64,000 bases of DNA from assembly GCF_965363235.1 (NCBI RefSeq), contig NC_134849.1, positions 11,930,863 through 11,994,862 of the forward strand, written 5' to 3'. This DNA is from Mytilus galloprovincialis. Lineage: Eukaryota > Mollusca > Bivalvia > Mytilida > Mytilidae. The stretch's first letter is position 1; every line of letters begins with the position of its first letter. Below, in pieces: positions 1 through 12,154 of the stretch. Made by a program: the position numbers and the translations under genes. Under the pieces are notes generated by a model. The model worked only from the letters and a program-made list of their open reading frames with translations. It did no database searches and had not been told where the DNA came from.

Positions 1-74
1 TAAAAACAACTGTATATAATATAAAGAGAAATAAAAATGAAATTATATCATGAATATTGGTCATGATTTGTAAA

Positions 75-350
75 ACTCAGAATTGTCAAGTAAATTTAAG
101 ACACAATTCAAAATGTTCAGAATATGTCAAGCAATACTGAGAAAAAATAAGAATGTCAGGAATATGTCGAGAAATTTCAAGACAGTATTCAGATCTCAAG
201 AATATGTCAAGAAATTTTAAGACCATATTCAGAATGTCGAGAATATGTCGAGTAAATTTCATACAAATTTAATGTAAATGAGAATTTGTCAAGAAAAATT
301 AAGACAAAAATCATACTTTTGGAGAAAGTCGAGTAAAAGGTCATGCTAAT
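75..350. repeat. degenerate minisatellite, period about 40 bp
   Basis: The string AATATGTC followed by a/g recurs at about 121, 161, 201 and 242, each time followed by AG.AATTT and a ..ATTCAG tail. This gives a period of about 40 bp. Copies outside 120-260 are more diverged. The open frame that spans it on the minus strand is a by-product of the repeat and shows no protein family features. Confidence 0.6.
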
Positions 351-1919
351 TAAGACAAAAACTGGTCTTTTCAGACTTTTAGACTTTTGTAGCGAAGTTA
401 ACATCCACTGAACGAAGACATTTGAATTACGGTGCAATGTGAATGTTAATAAAATAAGAGGTGAGATATTAAGCAGTATCAGAAAGACAAATATAACCTT
501 CAATAAAATGATGCACAAATTTTAATGAAAATAATTTAGTTGTAAGGTAAACAGTAATGTAGAAGAAAATAAATAATTGTGTGTATAGTTCAAGAAAAGA
601 AGTGAAAGTTTATGGTCATACCAAACATAACCAAAGCTAGTATATATTCAACATAGAGAGACGAGATATAAAACTAAATAAGAAAACATCAATTAAGAAA
701 CAAGAAACATTACAAAGTGTATCAACTAGTTCAAACTATTACGAAAGTACGATTTGAATATACTTGCTACTTGCAGTTACTAAAAGCCGAAGAAAACCAA
801 TAAATAATACAACGTCAAGCATCAGAGGCAAAATCAAATAAATAATCTCAGGGTTTAGTATATCAACTTCATGGACAGCCATTGAAGACATAACTTGTGC
901 AATGCCAAAAATAAAAGTATCGACACGCAGTAGGAAGGTTTAGTGTAAACCTCTGTATTTAATTTCACCCCAAAAAATAATGAAGATACAAATTAAGTAA
1001 TGTTTTAATTTGATGTTTACTTCACACGGTTAATTCATTGCGATACATATATTTTATGAATCATAGATTTGCCTTCAAATGATTTTGGTCAGCCATATTG
1101 ATTGGTCTCAAAATTGGGTATATTTAAACTTTCAAAAACAGAATACGCATATACATTTAAGCATAATCAATACACATTATCTCAAATTATGCATTATGTT
1201 ATGGAGATATTAAAAAATAATATTACACGAATAAGGACATTTTAAAATATTTACCTTTAGTTTGAACCTTTGAAAGTGCAGCACATATATTACATTCTGC
1301 TTTCAGTTTCGAATAAATGTTCACTGTGTTGTTTACAATACGGAAGTACAATACGTGTGCACGAATATAGTTATTGTAATACCTATGATTGGTTGTTGAT
1401 TTTAAATATACACTGCAGAAGCATTTCTATTAATCTTAAAGATATTTTTTTTTAATTGATGAATATGTTTGGGTTTTTCTGTGCAAATATGGTGGGCTTC
1501 TTTGATGCCACTATTACATTGTGAATTAAATATTACAGGTGTATTTAACCGACCGACTTTTGTTTCAATGTTTTTGATAGTTTTCAACGTACTATACAAC
1601 GAGATAAATTAAATGGTGTTTCTTTTGTTTAAGAAGATCAAAGCGTCTCTCTTAATGACTTATTATCTACACAAGAAGTTTTATCTAGCTCTAATTGTAT
1701 AGTTTTATTGTTGATATTCACTCCATATGTACCAAGTGGGAGATACATTTTATTTATATTACAGAATTGTCATGGTATTCAAATCGGAAGATTTTATACA
1801 CACAGACGAAAAAGTATACTTAACGACTAAATTATTCTTCATTTACCTGTGTAGGCTATATATGAAACAGTTTTTTTTTTCACGAGTGATAGTTTTCTAA
1901 AAATTGTTAAATATTTCAC
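351..1919. other. AT-rich non-coding DNA, nothing recognised
   Basis: Only short open frames of about 60 codons occur here, with low-complexity composition and no domain motifs. I saw no splice-consistent exons and no recognisable repeat. Confidence 0.5.
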
Positions 1920-2115
1920 AGTGGTATATAGTTATCAAAAGTATCAGGATTATAATTTTATACGCCAGACGCGCGTTTCGTCTACATAAGACTCATCAGT
2001 GACGCTCAGATCAAAATAGTTCAAAAAGCCAAATATATACAAAGTTGAAGAGCATTGAGGACCCAAAATTCAAAAAAGTTGTGCCAAATACGGCTAAGGT
2101 AATCTACTCCTGGGG
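1920..2115 (+). repeat. dispersed repeat with GACGCGCGTTTCGTC core, copy 1
   Basis: The copy carries TACGCCAGACGCGCG (from 1961) running into TTTCGTCTAC, then ACTCATCAGTGACGCTC, then AAAAAGCCAAATA and a GAAGAGCATTGAGGACC tail. The same ordered blocks occur near 15.6, 38.8 and 51.8 kb, and partial copies near 3.5, 3.8, 18.9 and 61.0 kb. The GC-rich core stands out sharply from its AT-rich surroundings. A 66-codon open frame overlapping the tail is not believed to be a gene. Confidence 0.75.
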
Positions 2116-2454
2116 TAAGAAAATCCTTAGTTTTTCGAAAAATTCAAAGTTTTGTAAACAGAAAATTTATAAAAATGACCATATAATTGATATCCATGTC
2201 AACACCGAAGTGCTGACTACTGGCTCTTACTTCAACTTTGTTTAAACCTGGTTTTTTTAACTTTTGACCTTAAGCATTTATCCCTAATAATTTTATAAAC
2301 TTTGTAATTGATTCTGGTATCGCAGACCAATCCTATTTGTTCATAGTATCTTAATTTACGTTTCTTGATTGAGTTAAGACTTCAAATTGATATCTTATCG
2401 TTCGTTTTCTATGTTGTGATGTAATACTATTGTTTCAGAAAAGGGAAAAAGGTT

Positions 2455-2690
2455 CGGTACCATTAAAACGTTTGATCCCGCTGCAAATGTTTGCACATAT
2501 CCTAAGTCGGGAATGTGATGTATAGTAGTTGTCGTTTGTTTGTGTAATATATAGATTGTTGTTCGGTGTGAGCCAAGGCTCCTTGTTGAAGGCCTTACCT
2601 TGACCTATAATGGTTTACTTTTATAAATTGTTATTTGGATGGAGAGTTGTCTCATTAGCACTCATGCCACATCTTTCTATATCTATCTAA
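2455..2690 (-). repeat. dispersed repeat ending AGACAACTCTCCATCC, copy
   Basis: On the plus strand this reads TGTTCGGTGTGAGCCAAGG, then GACCTATAATGGTTTACTTT, then GGATGGAGAGTTGTCTCATT and CACATCTT. The same ordered blocks occur at about 31.07-31.19 kb and 33.2-33.38 kb, and in the opposite orientation at about 18.0-18.1 kb and in part near 36.9 kb. I cannot assign a transposon class. Confidence 0.7.
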
Positions 2691-2695
2691 ATACT

Positions 2696-3394
2696 AATAT
2701 CTTTCATCAAGAAATAATGAATGTGATCCATAATTAACACATACCAGACAAGACAATGACAATTACACATGGCAAATTGAATTCAGACAATTAAAAAGGA
2801 CACACGGAAGGCAAATTATCGTTTTCAACAACAGAATTTTTGTTTACAACCTTTGTGTACCACACATTACTGATGATTACGTACCGAACGTTACCTGTTC
2901 CCGAAAATAACTGTTATGCGGAGTATAAATTTGCAACGCTTCACGACGTTTTCTCGATATTTTATACATCCATTATTCATGTATTTATTTTGGATGCGTC
3001 TGTTAATGTATATGTTGGATAATATATTGTGTCTTATAGTTCGTAGTCCAAATAGATACAAAAAAGCCTTTTATTACCAACATTGTCGTAAAATTGTTTG
3101 GACTGGTGGTGTGTGAATAATTGTGGGAAGTTCAATATTTCATTTTCGTTACACAAGTGTGTCACTGTTTGTGATGTCATTTGGCTTCTGTCGTGTAAGG
3201 AAGATTTTCGTTGTTGGTCTGCCATTTGCATTTTGTGTCTATTTTTATATTATGTGATTTTAAACAAAAAAGGGATCTTGTATAGCTGACTTTACGGTGT
3301 TGAGTTTGTTCACTATTATATGTTCTTCAATGACAGTTTTTGTTTTGTCTTAAAAGATAATGAATTGATAACCTTAGCTGTATCTTGGCAAATT
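2696..3394. other. non-coding, nothing recognised
   Basis: Several overlapping open frames of 60-66 codons lie on both strands between 2840 and 3290, but none has domain motifs, splice context or a repeat partner. I treat all of them as chance frames. Confidence 0.45.
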
Positions 3395-3915
3395 ATGAAT
3401 TTTTGGTCCTCAATGGTCTTCAACTTCGTGCTTTATAATGGCATTGTTAACACTTTTTGATTCGAGCGTCGCAAATAAGTCTTGTAGACGAAGCGCGCAT
3501 TTTGCACAAATACAAAAACGTAATCCTAGAATTTATGATGGTTTATATTACAACCACTGAGCCGATGCAACTGCTGGTGGATGTTTTATTACCCGAAGGT
3601 ATCGTCAGCCCAGTAGTCAAAACTTATGTGTTGACATGAATTAGCATTGATTTGGTTGTAATTATAAATCAACTGTTTTACGAAACTTTGAATTTTTGAA
3701 CTATCGAGGCTTTTCTTCCTTAGAAATATTTTACTTTTTTAATTAGCTGTATTTGGCAAACCTTATAGGAGTTGCTTGTCATCAACATTATCAAAAGCTC
3801 AACGCTCTTCAACTTTGTTTCATTGGGCATATCATACACTTTTTGTCTGGAGCATAACTGTAGAAGAACCGCGCATCTAGGTCTAATATAAAGTTTCAAT
3901 CCATGTATCTATGAG
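3395..3915 (-). repeat. two diverged copies of the GACGCGCG-core repeat
   Basis: At 3405-3510 the minus-orientation blocks are TTTTGGTCCTCAATGGTCTT, GATTCGAGCGTCGCAAATAA and GTAGACGAAGCGCGCATTTT. A second, more diverged copy at about 3780-3915 has CTCAACGCTCTTCAACTTTG and GTAGAAGAACCGCGCATCTA. The cores are mutated compared with the copies at 1.96 and 38.8 kb, which suggests older insertions. Confidence 0.6.
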
Positions 3916-6450
3916 GAGTTTATGTGATTAGAAAACTTTCTAAGAAGATTCAGTCTGATCAAGAGATAAAAAAAAATTCAAATATATTCTTATTGTTAAT
4001 TCAGTTATGTGTATGCATTTCATATTGCAGTCAATTTAGCATGATTCAGAAGGTGTATATACAACTATTTATGTTATTATTATATTCAGTTTATTTCGAC
4101 TGAACATATCTTTAAAAACAGCAAGACAATTTCGGAACAGTTATGAAATGGACCAAAGACCGAATTTATCCTATTGATTTATGCATTAAACTTTTAAGAG
4201 CTATTTTATATCAAAATTCCAATGTTAGTTTTAATGGTTTTACAAATGACGTCAGTGTGTGTCTACTTACCTTTCCAAAACAATGAAGTACGTAGTCTTC
4301 AATCTTCTTATTTTATGAACTGTTGTGTATCTTTTCATTGTTTTTTGTTTTAATTGTCTTTTATACAGCCATATTTACTAATCAAATCTTTGTATCTATG
4401 GAATAATTTGGTAAAGTTAAAATGACATTTCCGCTTTTAAAAAGGTTTGTCACAAATCATATAAATATCGAAGTGCTGATTAATGAATTGTTGATACTTC
4501 TAGAAACATACCAAGTTTAGAAATTGAAAACAAATTTAAGCTTTGATTTCACTGAAACACAAACTGATTTTATGTTTATATTATGAAACTCTTTTGTGAA
4601 ATTTTTATTTTAGTTTTCAAAATTCAGTATATGCAATGTAATTCAAATATTGCAAAATGTACGTCATACTATAGTTAGTCTTCGGGAAATTTTACAGAAA
4701 ATTCATTGATGGTTTCAAATTTTGTATTTTTATATGTGATTTATAATAGAAGTTATGAATTCGTTCGACGTGTTTGATCTTTTTGATTTTGCCAATTGAT
4801 TAGGAAAGTATATCGACGGACACACACAATGCATTTATTAGTCATTGTAAATAACTGATGAGCTTTGGATTTAATTGATCCTGTATAACTTTAAAACACG
4901 TTAATCCATTATTTTCATAACATGTTCATTTTGTCAGCAACATTTTGTAACACAGATTTGAATTAATTGTAGGAGCAGACATTTATTGTAGGATTTTACT
5001 GAGATGTACGGAGCTAGCAAGCGATCTTTACGGCATTTTAATTTCTTCTCTCAACAAAAATCTTTAGGGGATAGTTGCACAACGTTGTTAGATGTAGATG
5101 AGACACATGTATACCCTGCTTACTGCATATTTTGAGGTCAATCGAACATGTAGATTCCGGGAATGTAACAATATCAAAAAACCAATTGTTCCGAGTATAA
5201 TTGCAAGGCTTTCCAACTTGATTTCGAGGGTAAAGAATGAAATTGTAGAAAACAGTATTACAACCTGTACAAAATATCACTGTTGGCGCATATAATTTGT
5301 TACATAAACCAGATTCAAAATAAGATTCAAAATACTTTCCCATTGACATAAACTATACTTTTTCAAATAATATAACTTTAGTTAACTTTTTAAAAGGTCG
5401 AATGTCTCTATAAGTAAACCTATAAGTACAAAAGAATTAGATTTTTTTTATAAATCCGTATGAGTTCCTTAGCAGTGGTCAAAATCTAGAACGCGCAATT
5501 GACCTTGGTCTTAATTTCAAGGTAATATGTCAGTAATCTCAACTCGAAAGATCCAAATTCATTACTTTGTATGGTTTAGGAGTAGTATTGATTTTAAATG
5601 AATAAGGGGAGGTGGGAGAACTGATATGAAGGGTGATCAAAACACTTCAACTAAAATGAATAGAAGTTGCACACTATCGTAAAGAATTATTTGCAAACAC
5701 ATCATATAATTAACTGTTTCTTTTGAATAAAGATAACAAGCAACATTCAAAATGTGTTTAAAATTAAGAATATGACCTTTAACCTTGACCACAATTTCCT
5801 CTCAATGCACCAATGACTTCATATCAAAAGACGTTGTGCCTATATGACTTTTTATGTATGAATTTTGTCAAACTCTGTAGAAAATGTAGTACAGAATGTA
5901 TTTCACATAATAATTTTTAACGGTAATATTGTCATCGTGAAAACTCATCGAACCTTCAAACACACTTATAAGTATAGGTTATCTTACCAATGTTGTGAAT
6001 AGATCTATGAATATAGTTAACATTGGCATAACTATCGATTTTGTCATCATCGAATTAACACATAACTAACTTTGTATTCTTTTCAAACGTCTTTTTTAGG
6101 GGATGTATAAATACTATACACGTTTATTTCTTCCCATTGAAACTACTCTATATATTTATTACAATGTACGTATTTTATTTAAAGGTTAACTCTGAACTAT
6201 TCTACTGCCTATCGATACTGTTTTTTTTTTGGCATTGAACAAATCATGTCTTCTTTAAATCATGGGGATGTGTTTTAATTGATTTCAGTCTCTAATGCAT
6301 TTTTTTTTTTTTGGTTTTTACTAGCTTTTAGTAACTGCGAGTATACAACAACCATACCTTCTTGATGATGTAACATGTTGATAAACTTTGCAATGGATTT
6401 GGTATTGAATGTTACATCTCGTCTCTTTGTTTGTATTGTTATTATATACC
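3916..6450. other. AT-rich non-coding DNA, nothing recognised
   Basis: The longest open frames are a 103-codon minus frame at 5038-5349 and its 65-codon plus-strand shadow. They overlap on opposite strands and show no domain, signal peptide or exon context. No repeats with partners elsewhere in the window were seen. Confidence 0.45.
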
Positions 6451-6459
6451 AGCGTTGAT

Positions 6460-6483
6460 CACTGCTTCTCCGGTAAAGCGCCC
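6460..6483. repeat. 24-bp sequence with an exact inverted copy at 13715
   Basis: CACTGCTTCTCCGGTAAAGC plus GCCC here is the exact reverse complement of 13715-13738. The flanks match only weakly. It is probably a conserved piece of a dispersed repeat. Confidence 0.6.
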
Positions 6484-6864
6484 ATATGACGGAGCTCATA
6501 TGTCTCAGATCTTTGAACTCTTATAACGTGATATTTTAAATGACTATAAGCATTTGTTTTTTTTTGTATAATATCCCTCGATATTTACCACAAAAAAAAT
6601 CTTATATTTGTGTCAATAAATGCGCCTGTGCAGGTCTTAATTATGGTTGAAAGTCTAAATATGGACATTCCTACAGTAGCAGGACGAAACTCACGACTTC
6701 GTGTTATTTAGTTGTGCCTTTGTATACTCCTAGATGAGGTTTTTATATTTGTTTTCAATCTATATTTTTACTTTATATACTAAAATACTTTATTTTTATT
6801 AAGTTAGGTACATATTTAACAACGATAGTGGTTATACAGTCGTATTAATGTGTCCCTCGAAAAC

Positions 6865-7245
6865 GTGTAATTTCCGTTAACAAGTAAAATACTCACTCAT
6901 GACAAAATATTCAGCAGTATTAATGGCATCAAATGAGTTAAATTTGTTTTAAGGGTCAATACAACTATTTGTGCATATATCAAAGGTCATTTTGTTCGAT
7001 TCATATAAGTCTAGAAAACAGAACAAACTTGAAACCTGTAGAGATTTGTTAAGAATGTAATCTCCGTGGAATGGTGTTTTATAAATTTACGGCAGTTTTG
7101 AATATAAACTGCACATCCAAAAGATATGAATCGGTGCCCATATTAATATTTATTACAACTTTTCCCTACAAAAACGCTCATTATTTAGATAAACGGCGAA
7201 ATCCTAGAAATGTAATCTCCGTGGAAAGTAATATCCGTTGACACT
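6865..7245. repeat. cluster of GTAAT.TCCGT motifs
   Basis: GTAATTTCCGTTAAC (about 6868), GTAATCTCCGTGGAA (about 7058 and about 7206) and GTAATATCCGTTGAC (about 7228) are variants of one motif within 380 bp. The two middle copies share ATGTAATCTCCGTGGAA exactly. The region also has the GC-richer stretch AAACGTCGGGAATTTTCACG. Confidence 0.45.
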
Positions 7246-7299
7246 AAAAAAACGTCGGGAATTTTCACGCGTTTCTATGGTATTTTGACGTTTCCGGGA

Positions 7300-8160
7300 A
7301 TGGAAGACATTCAGCGTCCTGTGAAGATATATAGAAACAGATGAGTAAAGAGAGACAACTCCAACACTGGACAGTAGCAATCATTAAATTTGTGAAATAA
7401 TGAATGGTAATTTGTAGTAATAGCTATTCTACCAATTATGACGCCTTGACATGCTATATTAAGTAGCTGCAATACATTCCATAAAATTGTATAAATTTGT
7501 TCCCACACAGAATCCAATTATTATATTTTTTTTATGTTGAAAAACGTGAAAATTTATACATTCAAAGGGATGTTTCTATACAGACAATACTTCATAAATT
7601 AAAATTATTAAAAAAAAACACTCTCGTACATCGTGTTTAGACTGTGTATGTTAACATATCAACCATAATATTAGGGAATCCTGTTCTATTCTATAAAAAA
7701 TGTAGTATAGTATATATAGTAGTTTAGAAAATGTCCATTCAGTTTAAACCCTGTCTCCTTATTTTGTATTTTGTGTACCATATCACCATAAGAAATCAAA
7801 TGCCCAAATATAGTTAAAATATAGAGAGGGGGGTGGGGCATATAAACTTACTGTTATGTCGATCTTTATAATGTAGATTCTTTATAATGTTGTAATCATA
7901 TTTCGTACTTTGATTGCCATGCCGCCCCTTACTGAGTCTAACATTACACGATCTTACATGTTTTAAAGAAAATATAGTTTACAAGAGCTCTACCGATTAT
8001 CCAGGAGACGAACATCGAGATTAAAAAAAAATCAAAATGATTGAACGATACAAATATTTATCACAAGACTGACAAGTGCATTTACGGGATTCAGGTTTAA
8101 CTACAAAGATTTTTGATTTGTCATGTAATAGCGTTCCAAAATAGCACAACTTTTTACGCC
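7300..8160. other. non-coding, nothing recognised
   Basis: AT-rich DNA with homopolymer runs and a GGGGGGTGGGG purine tract near 7830. No open frame with family features. Confidence 0.4.
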
Positions 8161-8491
8161 CTTTAGTTCTGACGAACAGTGCTTTCTTTCACGTCCGCAT
8201 TTCTATAAAGTATGGCATGCCGAGTTTACACTATTAATAATCATTACGGATGTAAAATAAGTATCGAAATGTCCGTTTATTTTATCAATATGAACCATGA
8301 AAACGTATTTTTGTACAAATACTCCCTTAAGTTCTGGCGAACAATGTTTTCTTTCACGTCTGCGTTTCTATATAGATAAAGTATGGCATGCCGAGTTTAC
8401 ACTATTAACATTTATTACGGATAGTAAAATAAGTATGGAATGGTGGTTTTAATTTGTCAACATTGTACCATGAATACGTATTATTTGTGCA
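8161..8491 (+). repeat. tandem duplication, two units of about 160 bp
   Basis: Unit 1 starts at about 8161 with CTTTAGTTCTGACGAACAGT and unit 2 at about 8325 with CTTAAGTTCTGGCGAACAAT. Both continue through CTTTCACGTC, GTATGGCATGCCGAGTTTAC and ATTACGGAT.GTAAAATAAGTA. The units differ by scattered substitutions and small indels, so the duplication is not recent. Confidence 0.8.
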
Positions 8492-9689
8492 AAATAATAC
8501 ATTAACACAAATTAACAAAAAAAATCTACTCAGAAATACATTTTACCATAGAATGGGCTAATTAAAATACTATTTCCAGAGTAAGCCGACTACAGACAAG
8601 AATAATTTTTATTTAGTTTCTGGTTGATGGTTTCTTTTAAAAATGAAGGAGATGATGCTGCCAATCAAGATAGCTTATAACTAGTACTCCATGTACGCAC
8701 ACAATATCTAATCTTTTTTGTGGTGGATTCAGTACTCACTTGGTATTTTTTTTTTTGAATATGTTGATATTGTTGTTTACAAAAAAAATCAAGAAGATGT
8801 TGTATGTTTACTAAAAAGACAACTTTCTATCAAAAACCATGTTACGTACAAGTAGACAACTGATATTTGCCACCGTACGGACTTCAACCATGAGAAAAAT
8901 GATAGTATACAAATATACACACACATACATGTATCATGTATATATAGTTAGCTATAAAAGGCCACGAAATGACAAATGTAAAACGAGAGAACTAAAAGGC
9001 TTGTTTGATGTATAAAACAATAAGCAAAAAATAAATATGATATACACCAACAAACGACAACCACAGATTTATAGGATCCTAACTTGCTTGTCTTTCTGTC
9101 AGCTTTTGTCCCTTTTTCATTTTTTGACATCTCTATCTTTATTTCAACAAATATTTATTTGAAAACATTCCCTGTAAACCTGGTGCACTTCATTATTAAT
9201 GGGCATGAAATATTTGCCACTAGACATAAATCAAACATGCAATTATCCACCAATTGTTACTATCTTAAATAACAGAGCCATTTCGGTTGTCTCGATAATG
9301 GTAGATTCGAGCATTGAAGGGTTTGGGTTCTAACTCTTAGTTCTACTTAAAATATCGTTAAAAATCCGGTTCATTGTGTCTATCAGTACACATATGACCA
9401 TTAGATCTTGCAATTAAGTTATTTCATATTTTATAGCTGAATATACGTCTTGTGATTTTCTCATTGTTTAAGGTCATACGGTTGACATTTATTGGTTCCA
9501 ACCTGATTGTTTTAACTTTGCTGGCTACTTGACTGCTTCCCATTGGACGATCAACAGTCATGTGTCCATCTAAAATACCAGCTACATGTAGTACAAAATG
9601 TACATTGACTTTAACATGATTAAATAATTATTAAAATGTTTTGTTTGTGTTTATGTCAGCTTCAGCAATATCTCCAATTTGTAAATTTC
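8492..9689. other. non-coding, nothing recognised
   Basis: Two overlapping frames on opposite strands (about 8948-9272) have no family features. The DNA just before 9690 ends in a pyrimidine-rich AATTTCAG that would serve as a splice acceptor for the pseudogene that follows. Confidence 0.4.
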
Positions 9690-11690
9690 AGAAACAAAGA
9701 AAAAAACGAGAGCAGAATATCAGAAGGAATATCGCGAAAGAAAAAGGTTACAAAATGTAGAAGAATACCTATAAATAGAAAATGAGCGTAAAAGGAATTC
9801 ATATGCACAAAGTACCGAGTTGTCAAAAAGAGATTTAGAACGGAAATGTAGAATCAACAGAGAAAATGTGAAGCTATATCGACAAAGAAAAAAACAAGAA
9901 AAGCAATTAGATATAAACAAAATGATGTTTCAAATAAACGCACGTCGTCCAGAAAAAGAATTAGTAGAGCTATTTCTAGAGCTAATAGAAAAATACACAA
10001 ACTAGAAAAAGAATTGAAAACCTCAAACAGAAAAGTATGGAAACTTAAAAAGAGAATCAGTAGATTGAAAATAGTAAAAAATGAATCAAAATCAAACAAA
10101 AATCAACAAAAGAAGGAAAACATCCGCGGATGACGAAATGAGATATGTCGGTCTTGAGCCGTCCAAATATAAAACAATTAGACGTAAACTACAATTTCAC
10201 AATGTACTTGTGGAAGAAATTAAGGCTGTTGATCCCTGCTTTACCAAAAACATAGTAAATGGGAAGGTAACAAAAAAATTCAAAATGAAATCTATTACAA
10301 GTCAGGTTTTCGGTATCCGTAGGAGATCTCTCATGTCAACGTCTAAGAAAATGAAAAACGTTTTACGTAAGAGACTTCCAGAAATACAAAAAGAAATTAA
10401 AACAGCAGTTTTAACCTTTTTAAACCGAGGGGACAACTCGTCTATAATGCCAGGGAAAGCTGATTATAAAACTGTTAGCGGTCAGCAAAAACAAAAGCAC
10501 ATTTTATCAGATCACATGAACAATCTGTTTCTCAAGTTTAGGTCAGAAAATTTAGATATAAAACTTTCTTATTCAAGATTTTGTAAATATCGTCCGATAA
10601 ATTTCTCATTAGTTTCCTATGCTACCCGTAACACTTATGTATCAAGCACCAAAACATGGCTCTAAAATTACGCTGTCTTCATAAAATTGGTATAATTAAT
10701 AGCGACAGTCCTGATGCTTTTGTGAAAGATGTTACAGACCACTTTGACGTATAGGCTTTATTTCAGGCTGACAGTGGTCCATTTCAATATGATGAATGGT
10801 CGCGGATAAATACAGACGCTGGACAAAGAATGAATATTGTTTCAAAATCATGTGATAGATCCAGTTTCATAAAACTTTTTAAACCTCAACTTTTTGAGTT
10901 TAAAGAACATGTCAATAGAGTCAGAAACCAGTACCATGCATTACAAGATCTTAAGGCTAATCTTCCTCGGAATCATATGATTGTACAGATGGATTTTGCC
11001 GAAAACTTCAATTGCCAGACAGCTGATGAGGTGCAGTCGTCTTATTTCAACAAATGCTATGTTAGCTTGCACCCTGTGGTAGTTTATTACAAAGTTAATG
11101 ACATATTGCATCATAAAAGTTTTACATTTATTTCCAATGACTTAAGCCATAACGCAACTTTCGTTTTTTCTGTAATCAAAAGGCTAGTTCCAATTCTCGA
11201 AACTATTAATTTAGATTTAAAATGTGTTCATTATTGGACAGATAGCCCAACATCACAGTACCGAAATAAGCATATTTTCTCAATAATTAAAAAGCACCAT
11301 GACCATTTCGGTGTTGATTGCACATGGGATTACTTTGAGGCAGGTCACGGGAAAGGTCCATGTGATGGAATAGGCGGAACTGTAAAACGGTGCGCTGACC
11401 TTGCTATCAAGCAAAGGAAATGTACTATACAGAATGCGGATGACTTCTACACGTGGGCATCGAGTAGCAACATATCTGTAGCCTTTAAATATATATCAAA
11501 AGAGGACATAAGCAGATATTCCATCATTTTAAATGAAAACATTGCAAAAAACTGCAAACCTGTCAAAGGAACCTTAAAGCTGCACTCAGTTCGAAGGAAC
11601 GGCAGCTCCATTTGCATCAGAAACACATCGTGTTACTGTATGAGTTGTTTATCTTATGAGTTCTGTGCTGGTTGGACAAATGTATAATCA
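9690..11690 (+). pseudogene. decayed transposase-like gene (basic coiled-coil N-terminus, RNase H-like core)
   Basis: One long coding region is broken by several lesions. An N-terminal basic block (RAEYQKEYRERKR) is followed by a stop at about 9771. A basic coiled coil (KIHKLEKELKTSNRKVWKLK) sits in another frame around 9946-10130. A middle part (10081-10665, with GKADYKTVSGQQKQKH and SRFCKYRP) follows. A further shift restores CIKHQNMALK near 10645, and a stop lies at about 10752. The longest intact part, 10830-11687, holds MDFAENF, HYWTDSPTSQYRNK and GHGKGPCDGIGGTVKR, then a C-terminal Cys cluster (CIRNTSCYCMSC). I recall intact proteins with this architecture in several invertebrates. The spaced acidic residues in DFAENF, TDSP and the GHGKGPCDG block suggest an RNase H-like, DDE-type catalytic core, but that is inference. 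No terminal inverted repeats were found, so it may be a degraded transposon or a dead host copy. Confidence 0.75.
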
Positions 11691-11828
11691 AGAATATGCT
11701 GGTCAGAAAAATGTGCATGTTACTTATGAATCTGATTTTTTAGTATATACAATGGAACTTAAACAAGCAGATGCTGTCATAAATGAACTGATGTTTGCTT
11801 ATTTATCAAAGAAATAATATTATTCATA

Positions 11829-11842
11829 TATATATATATAGG
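11829..11842. repeat. (AT)n microsatellite
   Basis: Alternating AT run just after the end of the transposase-like pseudogene. Confidence 0.7.
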
Positions 11843-12149
11843 AACAAAATTAGAATTAAATTTATCTTCCGTTAGCTGTATTTTTAATTGTTGATAAACT
11901 TAAACATACGATATTTAATTTTTATTGTATTTTAATATTAGAATTTCCAATATGAAACAATAAAATGGGGAATAACTGCCTATTATATTACAAATACCAT
12001 ATGCCATAGATGTTAGGAAATATAGACCACCTTAAATAGCTTACAGCATTCAACAATGAGCAAAACTCATACCCACCTTCTTAATCCATCTTCCTAACTT
12101 AAAAAGTGTTTTACATCATCTGTTTGTGAAAAAAATTGTTCTGAAACAA
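11843..12149. other. non-coding, nothing recognised
   Basis: AT-rich spacer between the pseudogene and the CAGGGCCGT-ended element. No open frame of note. Confidence 0.4.
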
Positions 12150-12154
12150 GTTTG

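Noticed and set aside
5038..5349. 103-codon minus-strand open frame with several cysteines
   Set aside because: It overlaps a plus-strand frame, has no signal peptide, repeat or domain pattern and no exon partners. Its length is within chance for this composition.
9854..10099. 81-codon Phe/Leu-rich minus frame (membrane-like)
   Set aside because: It is the antisense shadow of the Lys/Glu-rich coiled coil in the transposase-like pseudogene.
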